A stretch of DNA of 64,000 bases from Pseudogemmobacter lacusdianii (GCF_030848395.1 NZ_JAVDBT010000010.1:62001-126000), one strand, 5' to 3'; positions 9,087-18,477 are shown, counted from the first letter of the stretch. Program-made: numbers and translations. Notes: generated by a model from the sequence alone, not told the origin.

Positions 9087-9181
9087 GATCGCTTTCCTGT
9101 TTGCTGCCCCGCCCGGCCTTTTCGACTGACGCCGGGAAAATCATTCGGCAAGGCGCGCCCCGATAAAGGGCGCGCAACTTA

Positions 9182-9835
9182 TCACAACACGAAATTGCGC
9201 CCGCGTGCAAAGCCGGGCAGAAGCGGCGCGGTGGCGTTGAAGGCAAAGCGCCAATCGATACGACCGCCCTGCTTGATGCCAGTCTTCACCTGCCCCAGAG
9301 CGCCATCCATGAAGACCGCCGCGATGCGACCGCCCTCTTTTAGCTGATCGATCAGCGCCTCGGGCATTACTTCCACGCCGCCCTGCACGGTGATCACATC
9401 ATAGGGACCATGCTTGGCCGCCCCCGCTGCCAAGGGGCCGGTGACCACGACCGCAGTATCGACACCTTCGGCCAACAGCGCACGCTCGGCCTCGGCCGCA
9501 AGCTCCGCATCTTCCTCGACGGCGACAACCGTCTCGGCCAGATGCGCGATCACCGCGGCGGAATAGCCAAAGCCGCATCCCAGATCGAGCACGATCTCGC
9601 CCGGCTGAATATCCAAAGCATCCAGCATCTTGGCCAGAGTGCGCGGCTCTAGCACGACCCGCCCCGGCGCGATCTCGATATTGTTGCCGACATAGGCCGC
9701 CTCTTGCAGCGCATGCGGTACATAGACCTCACGCGGGACTTGCAACATGGCGTCGATGATCGGGAATTTGGTAACGTCCGAGGGCCGGACTTGCGTGTCG
9801 ACCATCATCACGCGGCGGGTGGCGAATTCGCTCAT
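9182..9835 (-). CDS. Protein-L-isoaspartate O-methyltransferase-like protein
   Basis: SAM-dependent methyltransferase of the Pcm family, 217 aa. In the type enzyme it repairs isoaspartyl residues in damaged proteins. The SAM-binding motif I is [17 protein letters not shown] (about residues 83-99), and the post-motif acidic residue lies in [15 protein letters not shown]. The N-terminal part contains [17 protein letters not shown], corresponding to the family's substrate region. Motif I differs from canonical Pcm (usually IGTGSGYQ), and many alphaproteobacteria carry this divergent version next to tolC, so isoaspartate repair is not certain. The ATG at 9833-9835 is the first Met. The divergent spacer to the next gene upstream is about 350 bases. 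Confidence 0.8.
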   Translation of the reverse strand: MSEFATRRVMMVDTQVRPSDVTKFPIIDAMLQVPREVYVPHALQEAAYVGNNIEIAPGRVVLEPRTLAKMLDALDIQPGEIVLDLGCGFGYSAAVIAHLAETVVAVEEDAELAAEAERALLAEGVDTAVVVTGPLAAGAAKHGPYDVITVQGGVEVMPEALIDQLKEGGRIAAVFMDGALGQVKTGIKQGGRIDWRFAFNATAPLLPGFARGRNFVL

Positions 9836-10037
9836 TCTGAACCTATCGGTTTAGATATTAAACAGCACGTCAATCATAGCCGGCGCCAAAGGGCAACAGG
9901 CTTTGCTTTCGCCTTTGTGCCGCAGATGGCGAGAGATTTCCAGCCCTGCCGGGCGCCCAAATGCAAGGCGCGGCGCGGCGGCAACGTGGCTTCGCTCATC
10001 AAGACAGAAGCGCCGTCGTCTTCGGGCTGCCGGCAGG

Positions 10038-10070
10038 GCCTCCGGCAGCGATATTTTTGGGCTGGAAGAG
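10038..10070. repeat. Dispersed intergenic repeat, copy A (in the 9836-10189 gap)
   Basis: The 354-base gap between pcm and manB holds no convincing gene. It contains GCCTCCGGC (10038-10046) followed by a TATTT and a purine-rich GGAAGAG tail. The same layout recurs at 18565-18597, so this looks like a dispersed family of intergenic elements. The segment GCCGGCAGGGCCTCCGGC can fold on itself. A short minus-strand open frame at 9851-10123 has no recognisable features and is not accepted as a gene. Confidence 0.45.
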
Positions 10071-10189
10071 CCGTAAACCTCTATTTTCCGAATACATATC
10101 TTCGAGGAGAGGCTGCGGGCCAAAGGCGCGCAGCCACGGCGGGCGCAGCGTCCCCGCCCTGATTTGCCAAAAGCGCAGCGGTCCGGAGC

Positions 10190-11545
10190 CTAGCCTTGGA
10201 TCAAGGGGCGCAACCGCGTCACCCCTGCGCTCACAACTGCGGCATCACCCCGCGCTTCCACGTTCAATCGCAATAGGGGCTCGGTGTTCGAGGCCCGCAG
10301 GTTGAGCCGCCAGTTTCCGAAATCAAGGCTCAGCCCATCGGTCCGGTCAATCGCAACCGCTTCGGGCGAAAGTGCCGCCTCTACCCGAGCCATGGCTTGG
10401 GCCACATCCGCCACGCGGAAGTTGATCTCGCCCGAGGAGGGGAAATCTTGCCGCATCTGCCCGACCAAGCCCGAGAGCGGCTGATTGGCGCGGCCCATCA
10501 ACTCGGCGACCAAGAGCCAAGGGATCATGCCGGAATCGCAGGCCATGAAATCGCGGAAATAGTGATGCGCTGACATCTCGCCACCGTAAGCCGCACCGGT
10601 TTGCCGCATGGTGGCTTTCAGAAACGCATGTCCGGTCGGTGCCAAAACCGCTGTGCCCCCACCGCGCCGCACCGCCTCTTGCGTGGCCCAGATCACGCGC
10701 GGGTCATGGACGATCGTGGCCCCATTTTCTTTACCCAAGAAAGCGGCTGCCAGAAGCGCCACGACATATTCGCCCGGCACGAAACTGCCCACCTCGTCAA
10801 AGAAGAAGCAGCGGTCGAAGTCTCCGTCAAAGGCAATGCCCATATCGGCGCCATGCGCGCGCACAGCCTTGGCCGTCACCGGCTGGTTTTCAGGCAGTAG
10901 TGGGTTCGGGATGCCATTGGGGAAGCTGCCGTCCGGCTCGTGGTGGATCCGGGTGAAACGCAAGGGCGCGCCCTTCTTTTGCAAGGCCTCGGCCAGCGCA
11001 TCGAAGGTGGGCCCGGCGGCTCCATTGCCGCAATTGACCAAAATATGCAGCGGGCGCAGGGCCTTGGGGTCAACAAACCGCGTTAGCGTCTTAACATAAG
11101 CCGCGCGCGCGCCAATGGCTTCGCGGATCTGCCCCGGGGCGGCGGCGCGGAATTCCCCGGCCTCGGCCAGATCATGGATCTGCCGCATAAGCGCAGGCTC
11201 CAGCGGGGCCGAGCCGCGCTGCACCATCTTCATCCCGTTGTAATCCATCGGATTATGCGAGGCCGTGACCTCGATCCCGCCATCGGCACCGAAATGCGTG
11301 GTGGCGTGGTAGATCTCTTCGGTGCCACAAAGGCCAAGGTCCAAAACCTGAGCCCCGGCCGCCAAGAGCCCCTCTACCGTCGCCGCCATCAAAGCCTCGG
11401 ACGAGGCGCGGCAATCGCGCCCCACGCAGACGGTTTTCGCCCCCAGCACCTCGGCAAAGGCCTGGCCGATACGGCGGGCGATGTCTTCGTTCAGTTCTGC
11501 GCCGAGCCGTCCACGGATGTCATAGGCCTTGAAACAGCTCAGCAT
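10190..11545 (-). CDS. manB: Phosphomannomutase/phosphoglucomutase
   Basis: Alpha-D-phosphohexomutase, 451 aa, interconverting mannose-6-P and mannose-1-P (or the glucose pair) for GDP-mannose and surface polysaccharide synthesis. The phosphoserine loop is TASHNPMDYNGMK (near residue 100), the magnesium loop is DGDFDRC and the C-terminal phosphate-binding region is LRASNTEPLLRLNVEA. All four domains are present at normal length. The start ATG lies two bases after the soeC stop (TAA-AG-ATG), so translation is very likely coupled to the sulfite dehydrogenase genes. This is an odd pairing, since no metabolic link is obvious. Mannose versus glucose specificity is inferred from overall similarity to the CpsG/ManB group. 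Confidence 0.85.
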   Translation of the reverse strand: MLSCFKAYDIRGRLGAELNEDIARRIGQAFAEVLGAKTVCVGRDCRASSEALMAATVEGLLAAGAQVLDLGLCGTEEIYHATTHFGADGGIEVTASHNPMDYNGMKMVQRGSAPLEPALMRQIHDLAEAGEFRAAAPGQIREAIGARAAYVKTLTRFVDPKALRPLHILVNCGNGAAGPTFDALAEALQKKGAPLRFTRIHHEPDGSFPNGIPNPLLPENQPVTAKAVRAHGADMGIAFDGDFDRCFFFDEVGSFVPGEYVVALLAAAFLGKENGATIVHDPRVIWATQEAVRRGGGTAVLAPTGHAFLKATMRQTGAAYGGEMSAHHYFRDFMACDSGMIPWLLVAELMGRANQPLSGLVGQMRQDFPSSGEINFRVADVAQAMARVEAALSPEAVAIDRTDGLSLDFGNWRLNLRASNTEPLLRLNVEARGDAAVVSAGVTRLRPLIQG

Positions 11546-11547
11546 CT

Positions 11548-12420
11548 TTACCCTCTCGCCCCGTAATAAAGCCCAACAACATGCTCGGCTTGCGCGAAGA
11601 AGAGCCAGCGCGCGCAGGCAGCCCCGGCGAGATGCAGCACAAAGGCCGGCGCGGCAAGTGCGGGGAACGGCAGCGCCAGCAAGATCACCGGCAAAGCCGT
11701 GACCAGCCCCAGCGCGATCACGCGCAGCTTGGCCACATGGCGGCGACCGACGACATAGATCATTTCGCGCATCAGGTAATTGCCGGCGGTATGGGCGGGC
11801 TCAAAGACCTTGGTTTCGCCCAGCCGGTCAAGGCCCGTGGCAGAGCCAATGGTCTGGCCCGCGCGGGCAAAGGCAGTGTCGCCGCGCTTCCAGCCATAGG
11901 CCAGAACGGCAGCGAGCAAGAGACACAGGGCGATGGCGACCAGCTTCGGGGCGGCAAGGATCGCGCCCCCCGCTGCGGCAAAGGCCAAGAACGTGACCGG
12001 CGTCATTGGGTCATGCCAACGCGGCACCGACTTCAGCTGGGTATAGATCATCGAGGTGCAAAGGAGTGTCGCCACACACAAAACCGCCCCGATGCCGCCG
12101 ATCCAGCGCGGCAGACCAAGGCCCAGCCAATCCGACAAAGCCATGGGTGCCAAGAGGATCAGCGTGGCGACCGCGGCCCAAGCTTCACGGCTCAGCCAGC
12201 TGGAGCGCCATTGCGTGAAGGCCAAAAGCGCGCGTTGCGGATTGCCCAAGTGAAAGGCCGAGGCGAGCAGCCCGACCACCGCCAGCCCGTAGCCCAAGGC
12301 CCAAAGGAAGAAGGCGGGCCAGCCTGCAACCGTTAGGATGCCCAAAGCCAGATAGGCCAAAAAGCCAAAGCCCGCACCGGAAAGTGTGGTGAAGATGATA
12401 ACAGAAGGTGCCGGATTCAT
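11548..12420 (-). CDS. soeC: Sulfite dehydrogenase membrane anchor, DmsC/NrfD-like
   Basis: Integral membrane subunit, 290 aa, that passes electrons from the cytoplasmic sulfite-oxidising SoeAB to quinone. About eight hydrophobic helices can be seen, starting with FTTLSGAGFGFLAYLALGI and ending with LHLAGAACARWLFFAQAEHV, as in DmsC-type anchors. The loops carry few charged residues. The start ATG overlaps the soeB stop by one base (TAATG). The sequence alone would be annotated as a DMSO reductase anchor. I favour SoeC because SoeA has no Tat signal and has a Cys molybdenum ligand, and because tauE and tpa are next door. Confidence 0.8.
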   Translation of the reverse strand: MNPAPSVIIFTTLSGAGFGFLAYLALGILTVAGWPAFFLWALGYGLAVVGLLASAFHLGNPQRALLAFTQWRSSWLSREAWAAVATLILLAPMALSDWLGLGLPRWIGGIGAVLCVATLLCTSMIYTQLKSVPRWHDPMTPVTFLAFAAAGGAILAAPKLVAIALCLLLAAVLAYGWKRGDTAFARAGQTIGSATGLDRLGETKVFEPAHTAGNYLMREMIYVVGRRHVAKLRVIALGLVTALPVILLALPFPALAAPAFVLHLAGAACARWLFFAQAEHVVGLYYGARG

Positions 12421-13145
12421 TAGATTTTCCCCAAAATCCGGTCAAGCCAACCGGCAAGGCCCTTGGCCTCCAAAGGCTCTAGCACCGGGGCAGCGACGGC
12501 GCCCTTTTTGCGCGGCGGCAAGTAGCGGTTGACCGGCTTCGTGCCCAGTTCGGGCATCAAAGCATATCCGCCCCGCGCCTCGACCAGTTGCGAGACCTTG
12601 CTTGTCGGGTCCGAAAGATCGCCGAAATGCCGCGCCCCGGTTGGGCAGGTGCGCACACAGGCAGGCTCGCGGTCTTCCTCGGGCAGATGGGTGTTGTAGA
12701 TCCGGTCGACGCAAAGGGTGCATTTCTTCATCACCCCGGCATCGGCATCCATCTCGCGCGCGCCGTAAGGGCAGGCCCAAGCGCAAAGGCCGCAGCCGAT
12801 GCAGGCGTCTTCATTGACCAAGACAATGCCGTCCTCGCTGCGCTTATAGCTGGCGCCGGTGGGGCAGACGGTGACGCAAGGCGCATCGGCACAATGCAGG
12901 CAGGAGCGCGGGAAGTTCACCACCTGCGGGGCGGCGTTCTCGGCCTGCACCTCATAGCTGTGCACCCGGTTGAGGAAGGTGCCGGAAGGCTTTGCACCAT
13001 AGGCGTTTTGGTCCGAGAGCGGCACGCCGTAGCCTTGATCGTTCCAGCCTTTGCAGGCGGTCACACAGGCTTGGCAGCCGACGCAAGTGTCAAGGTCGAT
13101 GACCAGACCAAGCGCTTTGTCAACTTTTCCGGGCAAGCAGGTCAT
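12420..13145 (-). CDS. soeB: Sulfite dehydrogenase iron-sulfur subunit
   Basis: Electron-transfer subunit with four [4Fe-4S] clusters, 241 aa, bridging SoeA to the membrane anchor on the cytoplasmic side. The cysteine motifs run in order: DTCVGCQACVTACKGWN (near residue 20), RSCLHCADAPCVTVCPTGA, DACIGCGLCAWACPYGA, and a split fourth group CTLC...PACVRTCPTGA. There is no twin-arginine signal. The ATG overlaps the soeA stop (ATGA), so the two subunits are translationally coupled. The C-terminal 40 residues, ending GLAGWLDRILGKI, form an amphipathic tail that may contact the membrane subunit. The family also includes DmsB, PsrB and PhsB, so specificity comes from context. Confidence 0.85.
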   Translation of the reverse strand: MTCLPGKVDKALGLVIDLDTCVGCQACVTACKGWNDQGYGVPLSDQNAYGAKPSGTFLNRVHSYEVQAENAAPQVVNFPRSCLHCADAPCVTVCPTGASYKRSEDGIVLVNEDACIGCGLCAWACPYGAREMDADAGVMKKCTLCVDRIYNTHLPEEDREPACVRTCPTGARHFGDLSDPTSKVSQLVEARGGYALMPELGTKPVNRYLPPRKKGAVAAPVLEPLEAKGLAGWLDRILGKI

Positions 13146-15952
13146 GCGCGCGCCCCCTTCTTATCTAAACCGCGCCCGCCTTCCGCATGGGGCGGATCAG
13201 GCAGAACGGCAAATTGCGGCTGCGCGGGACGGCCCTCGGGGCGATCGGCGGCGGGCACACGTTCAATCCGCACCCGGCAGTCAAACCAAGCCGCCTGCCC
13301 CGTCACCGGATCCGAGTTGGAAAGCCGCGTCTCCCCGGGCAAAAGCTCGGAAATCAAGTGGTTGAGGAGGAAGCCCAAATTGCTCTCCGGCGCATCCTTG
13401 TCCAAGGCCCAAGACCCACGGCGTTTGCCAATCGCATTCCACGTCCAAACGGTATTCGGGTTCAGCGCGGCCATATGCGCGACCGGCACCTCGATCACCC
13501 CATTGCGCGAGGAGACGCGGGCGAAATCGCCCTTTTCAAAGCCCTGCGCCTGCCAAATCGCGGTCGGCAGATAGAGCGCGTTATGCCCCTTGATCTGCCG
13601 CAGCCAAGCGTTCTGGCTGCCCCAAGAGTGATACATATCCATCGGCCGCTGGGTCAGCGCATGGACCGTATAGCCGTAATCGGCATCGGCATCGCCGTAA
13701 GGCGGATACCAAATCGGCAGCGGATGCATCGCCTCTTTCAACCGCGCCCGAAGGTGATCCGGCGGCTGGCGATCGCCCTGCCCCTCGGCCGCCAATTGGA
13801 AGCGGCGCATCGGCTCGGACCAGATCGAGAAGAGATAGGGTTGCGGGGTTTCATAAAGCCCGATGCGCACCGCCCAGTCCTGATAGCCGGCATTCCACGG
13901 CTTATAAAAGCTGGCCTCTTCCGGGATATGCGCCTGATAAAACGCACCATTTTCAATGTAGCGCTGCATCTGCGCGGGGTTCGGCGCGCCGCGCCCCTCT
14001 TCCTCACCATTGCCGCGAAAGCCGATCAAGGGCCCCACGCCGGGGCGGCGCTGGTGGTTGATGATATAATCTTCGTAGTCGTGGAACTTCGCGCTGCCGT
14101 CCTCATTCACCATCCCCGGCAGGCCAAGCCGTGCGCCCAGATCCAAAAGCACCGATTGGAAGCAGCGCACCCCCCGATCGGGCGCGATCACCGGCCAGCG
14201 GATCGCGTCGCCTGCGGCATCCGGCTCAGAAATCGGGCGGTCCAGAAGGCTGATGCAGTCGTGCCGCTCGAGATAGGTGGTGTCGGGCAGGATCAGATCG
14301 GCATAGGCCACCATCTCGGAGGCATAGGCGTCAGAATAGATGATCCGCGGGATGATATATTCGCCATCCGCGCCCTGCTCGGTCAGCATCTCCATGACAC
14401 GCGTCGTGTTCATCGAGGAGTTCCAAGACATATTCGCCATGTAAAGGAACAAAGTATCAATGCGATAGGGGTCGCCGGCATGGGCATTCGGGATCAGCAT
14501 ATGCATCAGCCCATGCGCCGAAAGCGGGTTTTCCCAAGTGAAGGCCTTGTCGATCCGTGCGGGGCTGCCATCGGGCAAAAGCGCCAGATCATCGGGCCCG
14601 CGCACATAGCCCAAATGCGGGCCGGACAGCGGCTTGCCGGGGGCAGAGGCGAAATGCGGGGTCGGATGTGCCTCGACAGGCTTGGGGTAAGGCGGCTTCA
14701 AGCGGTAGCCGCCCGGCGCCTCAACCGAGCCAAGGATGATCTGCAAAAGATGCAAGGCGCGCGCGGTCTGGAACCCGTTGGAATGGGCCGAGATTCCGCG
14801 CATCGCATGGAAGGAAACCGGGCGGCCTTGCATGGCCTCATGCTGGTTGCCACGGAAATCTTTCCACGGGCGGCTCAGCGTGAAGGCATGATCAAAGGCC
14901 GCTTGCGCCAGCTCTGCCGCCAAGCTGCGAATGCGCTCTGCCGCGATGCCGACACGGGCCGAGACCGCTTCGGGGGCGTATTTCGGGTCAAGATACTCCT
15001 CGGCCATATGCTGGAAGACCGTGCGGTGCCCCTCCCACGTCGCGCCCAGATCTGGCTCAACCCCCTGCCCGTCCCAAGGCGCGGGCTGGCCGGTGCGGCG
15101 GTCGATCACAAAGGGCTGACGCTCGGCATTTTTGACGAGCATGCCCTTTTCGGCGCCCCGCTGGCTGTTCACCAGCATCGGCGCATTTGTCCATTGCGCC
15201 AGATAGTTAAGGTCGATCTTGCCCGCTTCCATCAGGCAATGGATCAGCGACAAGATCAAAAGCCCATCGGTGCCGGGCGTGATGCCATACCAATCATCCG
15301 CCACCGCCGAATAGCCGGTGCGCACCGGATTGACCGAGATCACCCGCGCGCCACGTTCCTTCAGCTTGCCAATGCCGATCTTGATCGGGTTGCTGTCGTG
15401 ATCTTCGGCCACGCCGAACATCACGAAAAGATTGGTCCGCTCCCAATCGGGCTGGCCAAACTCCCAAAAAGCGCCGCCGATGGTGTAGATCCCACCCGCC
15501 GCCATATTGACCGAGCAAAAGCCGCCATGCGCCGCGTAATTGGGCGTGCCGTAAGCCTGCGCCCACCAGCCGGTCAGGGATTGCGACTGATCGCGCCCGG
15601 TGAAAAAGGCCAGCTTCTCGGGCGCAGTCTCACGCAGAGGCTTCATCCATTGCACTGCAAGATCAAGGGCTTCGTCCCAAGTGATCTCTTCAAATGCGCC
15701 CGAGCCGCGCGGCCCAACCCGCTTCAACGGCGCCTTCAGCCGTGAAGGCGCAGTGACCTGCATGATCCCCGAGGCGCCCTTGGCGCACAGCACGCCCTTG
15801 TTGATCGGATGATCGCGGTTGCCCTCGATGTAAGAGACCCGGCCCTCTTTCATGTGCACATTGATCCCGCAGCGACAGGCACACATGTAACAGGTGGTCT
15901 GGCGGATCTCATCCGAGACAGCGGGCGAGGTCTCAAGGCGCGGCACATTCAT
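13142..15952 (-). CDS. soeA: Cytoplasmic sulfite dehydrogenase, molybdopterin subunit
   Basis: Catalytic bis-MGD molybdoenzyme, 936 aa, inferred to oxidise sulfite to sulfate in the cytoplasm. The N-terminal [4Fe-4S] site is C21-x2-C24-x3-C28 with the fourth ligand Cys56 in GVLCAKGASG. The molybdenum ligand is Cys146 in AHGGFCSVNMAAGG, as in polysulfide-reductase/SoeA-type enzymes. DMSO reductases have Ser at this point. No twin-arginine signal precedes the first cluster, which fits the cytoplasmic SoeA rather than the exported PsrA/PhsA/DmsA. Downstream are soeB and soeC in overlapping frames, and upstream on the same strand are tauE, tauR and tpa, which would supply sulfite from taurine. 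The 227 bases upstream hold no gene and presumably the promoter. Confidence 0.85.
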   Translation of the reverse strand: MNVPRLETSPAVSDEIRQTTCYMCACRCGINVHMKEGRVSYIEGNRDHPINKGVLCAKGASGIMQVTAPSRLKAPLKRVGPRGSGAFEEITWDEALDLAVQWMKPLRETAPEKLAFFTGRDQSQSLTGWWAQAYGTPNYAAHGGFCSVNMAAGGIYTIGGAFWEFGQPDWERTNLFVMFGVAEDHDSNPIKIGIGKLKERGARVISVNPVRTGYSAVADDWYGITPGTDGLLILSLIHCLMEAGKIDLNYLAQWTNAPMLVNSQRGAEKGMLVKNAERQPFVIDRRTGQPAPWDGQGVEPDLGATWEGHRTVFQHMAEEYLDPKYAPEAVSARVGIAAERIRSLAAELAQAAFDHAFTLSRPWKDFRGNQHEAMQGRPVSFHAMRGISAHSNGFQTARALHLLQIILGSVEAPGGYRLKPPYPKPVEAHPTPHFASAPGKPLSGPHLGYVRGPDDLALLPDGSPARIDKAFTWENPLSAHGLMHMLIPNAHAGDPYRIDTLFLYMANMSWNSSMNTTRVMEMLTEQGADGEYIIPRIIYSDAYASEMVAYADLILPDTTYLERHDCISLLDRPISEPDAAGDAIRWPVIAPDRGVRCFQSVLLDLGARLGLPGMVNEDGSAKFHDYEDYIINHQRRPGVGPLIGFRGNGEEEGRGAPNPAQMQRYIENGAFYQAHIPEEASFYKPWNAGYQDWAVRIGLYETPQPYLFSIWSEPMRRFQLAAEGQGDRQPPDHLRARLKEAMHPLPIWYPPYGDADADYGYTVHALTQRPMDMYHSWGSQNAWLRQIKGHNALYLPTAIWQAQGFEKGDFARVSSRNGVIEVPVAHMAALNPNTVWTWNAIGKRRGSWALDKDAPESNLGFLLNHLISELLPGETRLSNSDPVTGQAAWFDCRVRIERVPAADRPEGRPAQPQFAVLPDPPHAEGGRGLDKKGARA

Positions 15953-16179
15953 TGGACGGCCCTTTCACGGCGGCACGGCAAGGTGGCTAGAGCGCATTCG
16001 GCTTTGGCTGGCTTCAAGTGCAACGGCAGACCCCCAGACTATTGTGCGGCGCGCTTGCGCATCCGCAGAACGTTTTTCTTCGTTTTCACTGATCGTTAGA
16101 CCAAAGGCAATGGTTTCAGCAGTTTTGGCGGATCGCTTTGACCGAGTGTCTGCTGCCGCCCACCTTTAGGTGCTGCGTA

Positions 16180-16917
16180 TCAAAGAAGGGCTTTCAAGAG
16201 GCCCAAGCTGGCCAAAGCCGCCAGCAGCAGCACCACGAAGCGTCGAAACTCTTGTGGCTCGGCTCCGAAGAAATGCCGCCCGCCCAGATGATTACCTAGG
16301 CCAGTCAGGGGGATAGCCAGCAAGACCGCCCATAGCGTTTGCAGGCTGATGAGCCCATGCCCCCAATAAAACGGCATCGAATAGAGATCGAGAAAAGGGA
16401 AGTAAGCGATCAACGTGGCGCGAAACACCGCCGGCCGCATCGGCTGAGCCGCGAAGAAGGCGGCCAAGGGCAGCCCGCCCATGCCAGGCGCATTGGCAAA
16501 GCCCGAAACCACCCCCATCGCGGCCGTGCCTTTAGCCCCCACCTCATCCGCCAAACGCCAGCCGACCATTAGCACCGCGCACATGACCAGCACATAGCCC
16601 GATATCAACGCCCGCGCCGCATCTTCCGAGATCGCTGTCAAAAGCCAAAGGCCCAAGGGCAGTCCAACTGCCGCTCCAGCCAGCAGGAATAGAACTCGGC
16701 GCCAATCGATATCGGGTCCGGCGCCGCGCCAAGACTGCAACGACATCGAGAACTCAAGCACTGCCACCACCGCGACGATCTGCAGCGGGTTCATCACCAA
16801 AGACGCGCCCGCCACCACGATGGCGGAATAGCCAAAGCCCGAATAGCCGCGGACAAACCCCGCCCCAAGGATCACCAGAGCCATCCAGATCAACCCAAGC
16901 GGGCCTAAGTCGAACAT
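16180..16917 (-). CDS. tauE: TauE/SafE-family sulfite/sulfonate exporter
   Basis: Inner-membrane permease of the TauE/SafE (DUF81) family, 245 aa with about seven to eight helices. Members are thought to export sulfite or sulfoacetate during sulfonate breakdown. The first repeat carries GAGFVRGYSGFGYSAIVVAG and the second VVSGFANAPGMGGLPLAAFF, the paired glycine-rich motifs of the family. I start at the ATG at 16915-16917, preceded by AGAGGG about a dozen bases upstream. The open frame extends upstream to 16989 without homology. Its position between soeABC and tauR-tpa in the same orientation is the main reason for calling it TauE rather than a generic DUF81 protein. Confidence 0.82.
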   Translation of the reverse strand: MFDLGPLGLIWMALVILGAGFVRGYSGFGYSAIVVAGASLVMNPLQIVAVVAVLEFSMSLQSWRGAGPDIDWRRVLFLLAGAAVGLPLGLWLLTAISEDAARALISGYVLVMCAVLMVGWRLADEVGAKGTAAMGVVSGFANAPGMGGLPLAAFFAAQPMRPAVFRATLIAYFPFLDLYSMPFYWGHGLISLQTLWAVLLAIPLTGLGNHLGGRHFFGAEPQEFRRFVVLLLAALASLGLLKALL

Positions 16918-17010
16918 TGTCGGGCCATCCCTCTTAAGATTTGCTAAATGCCGTCCGGCCAACGCGCTCAGTCTTCGTGAGGAGGCCAAAGTTTGCGCAA
17001 TGTGGCACGC

Positions 17011-18477
17011 TTAGGCCGCCCCTCGACGCGCCAATGCCTTGCCAATCCGCGCCACCCCTTCCGGAATCCGCGCCGGAGCGATCGAGGAATAGGCCAAACG
17101 GTAGTAATTGCGCGCCTCTCGCGCGGGGTCGAAAAAGCCGCGCCCAGGCTCGATCAGCACCCCTTCACCGCGCAATTCTTGCGTCAGAACTTCGGTATCG
17201 ACCCCCGCGGGCGCCGCCATCCAGAAAGAAGAGCCGCCAAAACCGCCCTGCCCGGCCACCTGCAAGCCAGCCTCGGCGATTGCCTCTTCCATCACCTGCC
17301 GCCGCCGCTTGAAGGCCACCCGCATCCGGTTGATCAGCGCATCATAATGCCCCTCGGCCAGAAAATAGGCGACGGTCCGCTGAATGTGGCCAGGTGGGTG
17401 CTTCAAAACCATCGACCGCAAGGCCCGTGCCTCGGCGATAAATGACGGTGGCGCCACCAGATAGCCAAGCCGCATGCCGGGAAAGATCGACTTTGAGAAC
17501 GAGCCCGCATAGATCACCCGCCCGGTTTTATCGAGCGATTTCAACGCCGGGGAGACGGGTTTAAGGAAGGACATCTCAAACTCATAATCATCCTCCACCA
17601 CCACGAAATCATCGCGACTGGCGGCCTCCAGCAAAGCGAGCCGCCGCTCCAAAGGCATGGTCGCATTGGTCGGGCATTGGTGGCTGGCGGTGGTGAAGAC
17701 CACATCGGCGGGCGGCAAATGCAGCGGCAGGCCGCCCGCGTCCACATCGACCGAGGCCACGCCCGCGCCGCAAGTTTGCAAGATGCGCCGCAGGCCCGGA
17801 TAGCAAGGGTTTTCCACCACGGCGCGGCGTCCGGGCGCAAGCAGCACCGTGGCCGCCAGCCAAAGCGCGTTCTGCGCGCCAAGCGTCAACAGAACCTCCT
17901 CGGGGCCAGCCGCGATGCCACGACGCGGCAAGATAACCCTGCAGATTTGTTCGATTAAGAGCGGATCGTCGCGCTCGTAATAATCCGATGTGAGCGCATC
18001 AAAGTCGCGCCGCCCCAGCGCACGAAGGGCACAGGCGCGCCAGTTTTGATGGTCAAAAAGCGTGGGATCGGTCTGTCCGTAAATGAAAGGGTAAGGGTAT
18101 CGCTCCCAATCTGCGGGACGATCGACCCCTGCCATAGCGCGGGTGAACCGGGCCGAAGAGAGGGCAGCGTAATCCACCTCCTCCTTCGGGCGCGCCGCGG
18201 TGGGAAATTCAGGCGCACGCGGCGCATTGTCAGAAACATAATAGCCTGAGCGCCCACGCGCGGTCAGATAATCAGAGGAGACAAGATCTGCATAAGCCAG
18301 CGTCACCGTTATCCGGCTGATCCCCAAATGCGCCGCAAGCCCCCGTGACGAGGGCATCCGCTGACCGGGTCGGAACCGGCCCGTGAGGATGCCGTCGGTG
18401 ACCATAGCGCGGATGCGGCGCTGGAGGGCGCCTGCCGCGCCGCTGGTCAGGAAAAAGGCTTCGACGGGGATCGACAT
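17011..18477 (-). CDS. tauR: MocR-type transcription regulator, probable TauR
   Basis: PLP-binding GntR/MocR regulator, 488 aa, inferred to activate taurine catabolism. The winged helix lies at about residues 15-80 (LQRRIRAMVTDGILTGRFRP, then SSRGLAAHLGISRITVTLAY). The aminotransferase-like domain (about 120-480) keeps the PLP lysine in YAGSFSKSIFPGMRLGYL and the aspartate region VVVEDDYEFEM. The likely start is the ATG at 18475-18477 (MSIPVEAFFL). A longer frame to 18537 is possible. In Rhodobacter capsulatus the MocR-like TauR lies directly after tpa and is needed for taurine use. The same adjacency is seen here, and direct-repeat operators lie upstream of tpa. Confidence 0.82.
   Translation of the reverse strand: MSIPVEAFFLTSGAAGALQRRIRAMVTDGILTGRFRPGQRMPSSRGLAAHLGISRITVTLAYADLVSSDYLTARGRSGYYVSDNAPRAPEFPTAARPKEEVDYAALSSARFTRAMAGVDRPADWERYPYPFIYGQTDPTLFDHQNWRACALRALGRRDFDALTSDYYERDDPLLIEQICRVILPRRGIAAGPEEVLLTLGAQNALWLAATVLLAPGRRAVVENPCYPGLRRILQTCGAGVASVDVDAGGLPLHLPPADVVFTTASHQCPTNATMPLERRLALLEAASRDDFVVVEDDYEFEMSFLKPVSPALKSLDKTGRVIYAGSFSKSIFPGMRLGYLVAPPSFIAEARALRSMVLKHPPGHIQRTVAYFLAEGHYDALINRMRVAFKRRRQVMEEAIAEAGLQVAGQGGFGGSSFWMAAPAGVDTEVLTQELRGEGVLIEPGRGFFDPAREARNYYRLAYSSIAPARIPEGVARIGKALARRGAA

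Noticed and set aside
7782-9347. 521-codon plus-strand open frame opposite tolC and pcm
   Set aside because: Covers two real minus-strand genes and shows no protein-family features.
9851-10123. 90-codon minus-strand open frame between pcm and manB
   Set aside because: No ribosome site or domain features, and it overlaps the intergenic repeat.
13187-15745. 852-codon plus-strand open frame opposite soeA
   Set aside because: It lies wholly antisense to a molybdoenzyme gene with clear motifs and has no recognisable domains. Long antisense frames are expected at this GC content.
13142-15952. Annotation as DMSO reductase dmsA
   Set aside because: Molybdenum ligand position is Cys, no Tat signal is present and the neighbours are taurine/sulfite genes, so soeA fits better.
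16161-16172. CACCTTTAGGTG palindrome upstream of the tauE stop as a terminator
   Set aside because: Only five pairs with a two-base loop and no T-run.
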